Origin: JBHPCZ01 sp042573625
Lineage (GTDB): Bacteria > Desulfobacterota > Desulfobacteria > Desulfobacterales > UBA11574
DNA: 10,306 bases
Assembly (NCBI GenBank): GCA_042573625.1
Contig: JBHPCZ010000117.1
Location: 1-10,306, forward strand
Reading direction: 5' to 3'
Under the pieces are notes generated by a model, which saw only the letters and a list, made by a program, of their open reading frames with translations, searched no databases and had not been told where the DNA came from. Shown here piece after piece: positions 6,030 to 10,306 of this stretch. Within the stretch, counting starts at the first letter, position 1, and each line of letters opens with the position of its first letter. Both the position numbers and the translations under genes were made by a program.

Positions 6030-7307
6030 TCATTGCCAAACTACTGATAAAGGATTTCTGATTCCTGGAATATCATCCGGTTCCCAATGCTGGTAGAGGT
6101 ATCGGCACTTGTCACATGGTTTTTTTTTAAACGCACACCGGGTCGCCCAGCAACCAATCTCCCTTTTCCTGTTCAGGACCAACCGCCACAAGTGGTCGGC
6201 AGCGGATGCTTTGACCATGACCAGATCGCCCGGTTGCAGATATCCCGAAAGATATTCATTTGCTTCCGGCAAAAGCTTGAATGCCCGAATTTTGGTTTCT
6301 GGCAATTTTGTCAGCTTCTTCAGATAGTCGGGAGCAAAACGCCCCACGAAAATCACTTTATCCATCACCTCCGAGGCCGCTGTGGCAAATTTCTTGTACT
6401 TACTACCGCTATGACCCGGAAAATCTGATATGCTTCCTATTACCGCAATTTTTCGTGTGGCACGGGCCGCTTTCATAAAATCGATAATATCCGACATTGA
6501 ATCCCAGGGGGCTTTAAAATCATCCCGAATAAAAGTAATGTTATCCGGATGAAACTCAGGATTCATCCGCCGTGTTATCGGCTCCAGATGCTCCAATGCC
6601 CCGACCGCCTCAGAAAGGGGAACATCAAAAGCCAGGGCCATGCTCAGAGCGGCCAGTGCTGAACCTGCAAGATGGGTACCAAGCAGCCGGGTCTTTACAG
6701 GCATTGCCTCGTTGCGGTAAGACACCGTAAAATCCAGCCTTGAGGGCCAATCGGACCTGACATCAGTTGCCCTGACATCCGCCGGCTCCAAGAATCCATA
6801 GGTGATGATCCGTGCCCGAGTTTCATCTTTCATTGAGAGGACCAGTGGATCATCGGCATTGAGAATCGCAATGCCTGAAGCGGGCAGTGCATGAACTATT
6901 TTCACTTTCTCCTTTCGGACGTTCTCCCTGCCGCGGAATGCTTTGTAATGATCATTCCTAACGTTGGTGACAATGGCGACATGAGGTTTCAATAGAGAGA
7001 CGTTCTGTTCAAGTTTTCCGGGTTCCCATGTGGCAATCTCCATGATGCAGAACCGATGCCAGAAACGCGAGCTTAAGATCGTCAGTATTACGGCGAGAAA
7101 TATATTGTAACTGTCAAAGCTTTTGACACCCCGGAAGCGGGTTGAAAGAATATTCGCCGCGAGATCCTTTGTCGTCGTCTTGCCGCAGCTTCCGGTAACA
7201 CCAATGAATGTAACCCTTCGCAGGCACTTCCTGTAGGCTACAGTCGGCCATAAGAGCAAATTCGGCAAGATATCAAAATATAATTTCTTTAGTATCTTTT
7301 TTACCAT
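6030..7307 (-). CDS. MurF-like Mur ligase without the N-terminal domain, with Cys-rich tail
   Basis: The start is the ATG at 7307 (425 aa); a TTG one codon earlier is the alternative, and no clear ribosome site is seen for either. The Mur ligase central domain shows an ATP P-loop G-V-T-G-S-C-G-K-T-T-T-K at 36-47, S-Y-N near 67, M-E-I-A near 89, N-D-H-Y-K-A-F near 118, and N-A-D-D-P at 150-154. The C-terminal domain has R-R-M-N near 247, D-D-F-K-A-P-W-D-S-M (the place of D-D-S-Y-N-A-N-P-x-S-M in MurF) near 262, and K-A-S near 367. Mur ligases join an amino acid or peptide to a carboxylate by an acyl phosphate. Genuine MurF has about 80 more N-terminal residues that bind the UDP-MurNAc peptide; here the P-loop follows a short basic/hydrophobic leader. 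The tail carries C-x4-C-x6-C-x2-C (386, 391, 398, 401), a possible metal site. No cell-wall genes adjoin. A dedicated non-peptidoglycan ligase is likely; substrate unknown. Confidence 0.85.
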   Translation of the reverse strand: MVKKILKKLYFDILPNLLLWPTVAYRKCLRRVTFIGVTGSCGKTTTKDLAANILSTRFRGVKSFDSYNIFLAVILTILSSRFWHRFCIMEIATWEPGKLEQNVSLLKPHVAIVTNVRNDHYKAFRGRENVRKEKVKIVHALPASGIAILNADDPLVLSMKDETRARIITYGFLEPADVRATDVRSDWPSRLDFTVSYRNEAMPVKTRLLGTHLAGSALAALSMALAFDVPLSEAVGALEHLEPITRRMNPEFHPDNITFIRDDFKAPWDSMSDIIDFMKAARATRKIAVIGSISDFPGHSGSKYKKFATAASEVMDKVIFVGRFAPDYLKKLTKLPETKIRAFKLLPEANEYLSGYLQPGDLVMVKASAADHLWRLVLNRKREIGCWATRCAFKKKPCDKCRYLYQHWEPDDIPGIRNPLSVVWQ

Positions 7308-7391
7308 CAATATAAAAAAAATCAGGAGTTATTCTTAATTTGAGAAGCGACGACCGCGATAAGAAAACACTGTTTCTTTTTGACTAACGAA

Positions 7392-7443
7392 GGCATACCC
7401 TGCTGGGGTTGAGCGCAGCGAAACCCCAGTCACGGTTCATGCC
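7392..7443. repeat. Two-tier palindrome between vapBC and the Mur ligase gene
   Basis: An inner 8-bp perfect stem, CTGGGGTT (7403-7410) with AACCCCAG (7422-7429), has an 11-nt loop. It sits inside GGCAT (7392-7396) with ATGCC (7439-7443). It lies 16 bp past the vapC stop and could end vapBC transcription, but there is no adjacent T-run. G-rich hairpins of this kind often occur as scattered genomic repeats. Confidence 0.55.
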
Positions 7444-7458
7444 ATGGTTATCTTTTTC

Positions 7459-7857
7459 TTATGATTTATGATACTTGAGGCCACAATGTTCCTCTATGGC
7501 CTCAAAGTCCTTATCGTTGTGAAGGAGTGGTATGTCGTTTTCAATAGCGACTGAAGCGATCATGCAGTCCACGGATTTTCGAATGGTGATACCTTTACGA
7601 CGCAGGCCCCTGTAAATTTCAGCAGCCTTCAAAAAGACGGGATAGGGCATTGGCAAAAAGAGTAAGTTGTTGAAAAGATCTCTCGTTTTTTTGAACTCTG
7701 AATCCTTCCTAATTCCTTGGAGTACTTCAGTTAGGACAATACCGCAGGTGCATATGTCTTCACGATCTCTTATCAAGTTCTCTAAAGCGACAACGTGGCC
7801 TAAAGATCGTGCAGCAAAAAAGTCGATCCAAACAGTAGTATCAACTAATACCATCAT
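7459..7857 (-). CDS. vapC: VapC-type PIN-domain ribonuclease toxin
   Basis: The 132-residue product is a complete PIN domain of usual VapC length. The acidic metal-binding residues are visible: Asp6 in V-D-T-T-V-W-I-D-F, Glu44 in L-T-E-V-L-Q-G, Asp97 in K-S-V-D-C-M-I-A, and Asp115/Asp117 in H-N-D-K-D-F. Such toxins cleave RNA, often tRNA or rRNA, when the antitoxin is degraded. The ATG overlaps the antitoxin stop codon by 4 bases (ATGA at 7857-7854), so translation is probably coupled; a second ATG is the next codon. Expression comes from the vapB promoter. No disabling mutation is seen, so the pair should be functional. Confidence 0.93.
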   Translation of the reverse strand: MMVLVDTTVWIDFFAARSLGHVVALENLIRDREDICTCGIVLTEVLQGIRKDSEFKKTRDLFNNLLFLPMPYPVFLKAAEIYRGLRRKGITIRKSVDCMIASVAIENDIPLLHNDKDFEAIEEHCGLKYHKS

Positions 7858-8057
7858 AATTCACGACCGCGACGCCACTCATCAAGACTTCCCTTCCAGT
7901 CAACATTGCCTTTGAGTTTAAGAATCTCAGTTTGAGCTTCGTGTCTAAGAAGTTCTTTCAAGGCATGATCAATCAAAGCTCTCTGGGTTTTAATACCTGT
8001 AGCTTTCATACAGTTTTTTACGAGTTTATCATCAAGCACAATATTCGTACGTTTCAT
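7854..8057 (-). CDS. vapB: VapB-type antitoxin
   Basis: The 67-residue protein begins M-K-R-T-N-I-V-L-D-D-K-L-V, the beta-strand and first helix of the VapB antitoxin family, a small ribbon-helix-helix-like DNA-binding domain. It continues A-T-G-I-K-T-Q-R-A-L-I-D-H-A-L-K-E-L-L-R. The C-terminal part (43-67, with L-K-G-N-V-D-W-K-G-S-L-D-E-W-R) is the toxin-neutralising tail. GAGGAGG stands 7 nt before the ATG at 8057. It is cotranscribed with vapC, whose start it overlaps. Antitoxins of this type repress their own operon together with the toxin; a fitting operator lies upstream. Confidence 0.93.
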   Translation of the reverse strand: MKRTNIVLDDKLVKNCMKATGIKTQRALIDHALKELLRHEAQTEILKLKGNVDWKGSLDEWRRGREL

Positions 8058-8080
8058 TTAGGAACCTCCTCAAACATTTT

Positions 8081-8114
8081 ATACACATTATATCACATAA
8101 ACTGTGTATTACAA
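8081..8114 (-). promoter_or_regulatory. vapBC promoter with overlapping operator palindrome
   Basis: On the minus strand TTGTAA (8114-8109) and a perfect TATAAT (8092-8087) are 16 bp apart. They lie within or at the edge of an inverted repeat, ATACACA (8081-8087) and TGTGTAT (8103-8109), separated by 15 bp. A VapB or VapBC complex bound there would block the promoter, the usual autoregulation of these operons. The palindrome is seen; the binding is inferred. Confidence 0.65.
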
Positions 8115-8688
8115 GAAGGTTTTTAAAGATAACTAGTATTATTGGACCTAAATATTTTGACAAACGGGTACGATTAGAGTCCAATAAAATTCATAAAAGC
8201 TGAGCGTTATCTAACGTAACTTCTACCTAATTTAATAAGTTATACTCTATTGTTCTCAAATCTATTTGCGAATTAAGGGAACAGAAAATGTCGCATAACC
8301 CATAAATGGATTATTACATTTTTGTCATGAAATTTTTTTGATCAAGTTGTGTTTACTTGTCAATATCGTCTTTAAAAATGGTTGCATATATCCCCAAAAC
8401 ACAAAACCTCACCTCTGTAAGAAATGGGGTCTTGATTCAATTCATGGCAACCTCTCGATTGAGGGTTATGTTAAGGGCTCAAAAACTTCTTTGTCGATGC
8501 TGTTCTGTTTCATTGAATGTTCCCCGGTTTTTGCGTGAACGGCACGACCTGCCTGAATAGTTCAGATACAATTTAATGAAACTTGTGTCAATGCTGTAAA
8601 TTATTAATCAAAATACGGACTTAAAATGCTGAAATGTGGGAATAGAGTAAGAAAATAAGGGTTCTTCTCCAATTTAGTTGGCGAAGAG
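8115..8688. other. Gene-free AT-rich stretch
   Basis: I see no gene, RNA or clear repeat here. Short open frames on the plus strand near 8338-8560 have no ribosome site and no recognisable content. A minus-strand fragment ending near 8473, with the peptide S-I-D-K-E-V-F-E-P-L-T before a stop, might be a gene remnant, but nothing identifies it. Confidence 0.5.
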
Positions 8689-8720
8689 GGTTCAAGGGTT
8701 CAAGGGGTCAAGGATTCAAG
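8689..8720. repeat. Left array of an 8-bp tandem repeat (GGTTCAAG, four units)
   Basis: Four units run head to tail: GGTTCAAG, GGTTCAAG, GGGTCAAG, GATTCAAG. The same unit occurs in inverted orientation at 8966-8989, on the other side of the four-helix-bundle pseudogene, whose stop codon lies inside this array. Confidence 0.85.
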
Positions 8721-8970
8721 GGTTTGTTTTCTAAAGACTTTATCAGCGCCTTTAACATTCTTTCGATTTCTGCGATGGCTTTATTTAGTGTGCCCAATTC
8801 ACCTTTTTCAATTCAATCTAAATCCCCTGCTAATAATATCTGCGTTTCCAATTCGCAAACAGAACCCTAAGATATGTAAAGCATCCTAACGTAATCCAAG
8901 GTTGTCTTTCTTCCTTTGGGAATTTTGCTGTTATTCTATAAAGACCCAAACAGATCCCTCGAATGCTTGA
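8708..8970 (-). pseudogene. Decayed four-helix-bundle (23S rRNA intervening-sequence type) gene
   Basis: Two pieces of a four-helix-bundle protein of the S23/IVS family are readable on the minus strand. Near 8943-8902 the peptide L-Y-R-I-T-A-K-F-P-K-E-E-R-Q is the typical end of helix 1, preceded by A-F-E and V-W remnants. In another frame, 8854-8708 reads E-L-E-T-Q-I-L-L-A-G-D-L-D, a TGA stop (8815-8813), then I-E-K-G-E-L and M-L-K-A-L-I-K-S-L-E-N, the typical last helix and terminus. The middle of the protein, with the I-R-R-A-x-x-S-I-P-x-N-I-A-E-G block, is missing. The intact family is about 120 aa; some members occur inside 23S rRNA intervening sequences, others free in genomes, with no proven function. 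Deletion, frameshift and stop make this a pseudogene. Inverted 8-bp arrays flank it. Confidence 0.8.
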
Positions 8971-8989
8971 ACCCTTGACGCCTTGAATC
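8966..8989. repeat. Right array of the 8-bp repeat, inverted (three units)
   Basis: CTTGAACC, CTTGACGC and CTTGAATC run in tandem and are the complement of the units at 8689-8720. Together the arrays bracket the pseudogene as an inverted pair about 245 bp apart. Confidence 0.8.
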
Positions 8990-8990
8990 C

Positions 8991-9026
8991 TTAGGATCAC
9001 TCCAACTCTTTTGGAGGTGATCCTAA
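8991..9026. other. Strong hairpin beside the right repeat array
   Basis: TTAGGATCACTCC (8991-9003) pairs with GGAGGTGATCCTAA (9013-9026): 13 pairs, one bulge, 9-nt loop. No T-run follows on either strand, so it is not a clear terminator. It may serve the PilZ transcript from the right or be an end of the repeat-flanked unit. The 100 bp beyond it holds only a small hairpin, CAGGGAG/CTCCCCTG, near 9087-9104. Confidence 0.6.
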
Positions 9027-9130
9027 ATTAAAAACCCCCTCCCTCAGTTTTTTTAAAGTGCGTTTGAAAGAAGAGAAGGGGTTTCAGGGAGATTCTCCCC
9101 TGTTTAAAGGAATAGCAATTCATTCAAGCC

Positions 9131-9529
9131 CTACCGAATTGCGTATCTCTGTATAAAAATATCCAACTGAGATATCTGATTGGGTATCATATCCCCAAAT
9201 TGCACGCCTCGATGCATAATTTTTAAGTGATTGAATGAAGAGTTGTCGGTTGCATCTGATATCCAGGTGCATTTAAACGGTACATTGGCCAAATACGTAA
9301 AACTGACCAGGCCCCTGGAAAACAGTATGCTCAACTCAAAAGGCTTGTTTGATTCATCATTCCTGTTAGCATATCGAAAAGCAATTCCACCTTTACTGAT
9401 GTTTATGATTTTACCCCCACAAATATAACTACTGTCGGGGTTTGGTCGTATTATAGCAACAATTGCCCCATCCTTTACCTTAAACCGCTTATGATTCCTT
9501 CGCTCTATTAACCCTTTTCTGTCAGTCAT
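9131..9529 (-). CDS. PilZ-domain protein (probable c-di-GMP receptor)
   Basis: A single PilZ domain fills the protein (132 aa from the ATG at 9529; a TTG at 9565 would add 12 residues and has no ribosome site, while CAGG stands upstream of the ATG). The c-di-GMP-binding signature is complete: E-R-R-N-H-K-R near the N-terminus (the RxxxR element) and N-I-S-K-G-G-I-A (the [D/N]xSxxG element) about 35 residues on. The closing strand R-G-V-Q-F-G-D-M fits the fold. Stand-alone PilZ proteins change partner when they bind c-di-GMP, often affecting motility, surface polymers or regulators. It lies directly downstream of the receiver protein in the same orientation, with a gap of 38 bp, so the two are probably one operon. 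The target is unknown. Confidence 0.88.
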   Translation of the reverse strand: MTDRKGLIERRNHKRFKVKDGAIVAIIRPNPDSSYICGGKIINISKGGIAFRYANRNDESNKPFELSILFSRGLVSFTYLANVPFKCTWISDATDNSSFNHLKIMHRGVQFGDMIPNQISQLDIFIQRYAIR

Positions 9530-9567
9530 TTCAGAAGAACCTGTTGTAATGAAAATTTGGTGCAACG

Positions 9568-9978
9568 TTAAAGTATAGGCGCTGCCGGTCTTTTGTTTTC
9601 GGAAATTATCTCATAATGAACGATCGCTGATTTCACCTTTTGTTTTATTTCACCATTATCCAAGGGCTTTTTGATATATTGATAAACGCAACCAGGATAT
9701 ATGCAATCTAACGCCTCTTTGAAATCCACATAGCCGGTCATGATTAATCCAATTGTATGGGGCGACTTTTCCTTAACCCTTTTTAACAATTCAATACCAT
9801 CCATTTTTTTCATAGAGTGCTCAGCCACGACAACGGAAAATTCCACTAAACCTGCCATGCTCAGTGCGTCATCCGGGTTATCAAAAACAAAAAGGAAATA
9901 TGGTTCATCCTTGAATATCCATTTCAGAGACTCGAGCACATTGACGGAATCATCTACGAACATAATGCTGTTTTTCAT
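9568..9978 (-). CDS. Stand-alone receiver-domain response regulator with Glu at the phosphosite
   Basis: The 136-residue protein is one CheY-like receiver domain without an output domain. Asp9/Asp10 (F-V-D-D-S) bind Mg2+, Thr81 lies in L-I-M-T-G-Y, and Lys104 in Y-I-K-K-P. The phosphoacceptor position, normally Asp in D-x-x-M-P-x-M-D-G, is Glu53 (A-E-H-S-M-K-K-M-D-G), and the usual Pro after Met is Lys. Glu there often mimics phosphorylated Asp and cannot be phosphorylated the normal way, so the protein may be locked active or act as a binding module. The rest resembles receivers of RpfG-like and NtrC-like regulators. The ATG at 9978 is preceded by a G-rich stretch (GGGGG), a fair ribosome site. 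It is the first gene of a pair with the PilZ gene. Confidence 0.9.
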   Translation of the reverse strand: MKNSIMFVDDSVNVLESLKWIFKDEPYFLFVFDNPDDALSMAGLVEFSVVVAEHSMKKMDGIELLKRVKEKSPHTIGLIMTGYVDFKEALDCIYPGCVYQYIKKPLDNGEIKQKVKSAIVHYEIISENKRPAAPIL

Positions 9979-10134
9979 GGTAAAGGCCCCCAGTAAAAAG
10001 GATTCTGGGAATTACTATTACAACTTACATGCCAAGAGATGCTTTTCAGGTTTCAATTCCTTGAGCCTTTATTTCACGGAAGCTTACGGGGATCTCTTAA
10101 ATGGGCGGGGAAGTTACCAGGCAAGGCGAGAAAT

Positions 10135-10160
10135 AAAAAATGCCCAAAAAATTGGGCATC
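10135..10160 (-). terminator. Intrinsic terminator for a transcript entering from the right
   Basis: ATGCCCAA (10140-10147) pairs perfectly with TTGGGCAT (10152-10159) around a 4-nt loop and is followed on the minus strand by TTTTTT. A further hairpin, TGCACA/TGTGCA (10162-10179), stands just before it. It would stop read-through from the group II intron side before the receiver gene. The 150 bp between it and that gene show nothing clear. Confidence 0.75.
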
Positions 10161-10218
10161 GTGCACAAAAATATGTGCAAATAGGTGACACTCTTTAAAA
10201 TGAAAATATTGATGATAT

Positions 10219-10250
10219 CACAACATCAGGTCGATTGGATCGAAGTTGTG
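10219..10250. other. Two-tier perfect stem-loop next to the intron 3' junction
   Basis: CACAAC (10219-10224) pairs with GTTGTG (10245-10250), and inside it TCGAT (10231-10235) pairs with ATCGA (10239-10243) around TGG. It ends 5 bp from the presumed 3' end of the group II intron, so it belongs to the 3' flanking DNA. Its role is unknown. Confidence 0.5.
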
Positions 10251-10255
10251 TTATA

Positions 10256-10306
10256 GTCGGGTAGACTGGAGGAATCTCACCTCCAGTCCCCCACAGTACC
10301 GTACGT
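10256..10306 (-). mobile_element. 3' end of a group II intron (domain VI and part of domain V), cut by the window edge
   Basis: Read on the minus strand, the window begins with ACGTACGGT, the 3' strand of group II domain V. Domain VI follows: a GGG/CCC base, a 9-bp stem GACTGGAGG/CCTCCAGTC with a 7-nt loop, and the end CTACCCGAC. The A of CTA lies 7 nt from the end and is the likely branch point; the intron would end with AC at 10256. The catalytic core and any reverse transcriptase lie to the right, outside the window, so activity and class cannot be judged. Confidence 0.75.

Noticed and set aside
8338..8560. Two plus-strand frames of 66-67 codons and a minus-strand peptide fragment
   Set aside because: No ribosome binding site, signal or family motif; the composition is that of random AT-rich DNA. 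The minus-strand remnant is too short to identify.
8689..8989. CRISPR array suggested by the regularly spaced TTCAAGG units
   Set aside because: The units are 8 bp and directly contiguous without spacers; no cas genes are present.
9740..10198. 152-codon frame on the plus strand
   Set aside because: It lies antisense to the receiver gene, whose conserved residues show the true strand, and runs on into the terminator and repeat region.

Overview
The window looks like an accessory stretch of an anaerobic deltaproteobacterial (Desulfobacterota-like) chromosome. This is an inference from a tetrahaem cytochrome c3-type lipoprotein, an IHF-type protein, a PilZ protein next to a receiver-domain protein, and moderately AT-rich DNA full of repeats and mobile-element remains. 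No ribosomal or housekeeping marker is present to fix the taxon. All intact genes read on the minus strand; the only plus-strand gene is a broken IS110-family transposase.

Left part (1-3900). A secreted protein built of duplicated beta-rich modules (81-2204) lies 50 bp downstream of a stand-alone IHF/HU-family gene (2255-2545), probably in one transcript. The long leader of that gene (2546-3154) holds a perfect CRP-type palindrome, a -10 box and one copy of a 96-bp dispersed repeat. Next is a tetrahaem c3-type lipoprotein (3155-3823) with its own terminator. The first 80 bases show nothing recognisable.

Middle (3900-6030). This is a mobile-element zone: the second copy of the 96-bp repeat, a BIME/MITE-like inverted pair, a nested stem-loop, and then an IS110-family element (about 4393-5979). 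Its transposase carries a frameshift and has lost its catalytic glutamate. Downstream of the transposase are two homologous stem-loops about 103 bp apart, laid out as expected for the bridge RNA (seekRNA) of IS110/IS1111 elements. This is the most interesting part of the window.

Right part (6030-10306). A short MurF-like ligase lacks the N-terminal UDP-binding domain and has a four-cysteine tail. It is followed by a vapBC toxin-antitoxin operon with its operator. About 1 kb without intact genes then holds a decayed four-helix-bundle (23S IVS-type) gene flanked by inverted arrays of an 8-bp repeat. A PilZ protein and a receiver-only response regulator with Glu at the phosphorylation site form a two-gene operon. 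The window ends in the 3' end (domain VI and part of domain V) of a minus-strand group II intron.

The genes do not form one pathway. The functional pairs that can be argued are ihf-like with the secreted protein, vapB with vapC, and the receiver protein with the PilZ protein (probable c-di-GMP-linked output).
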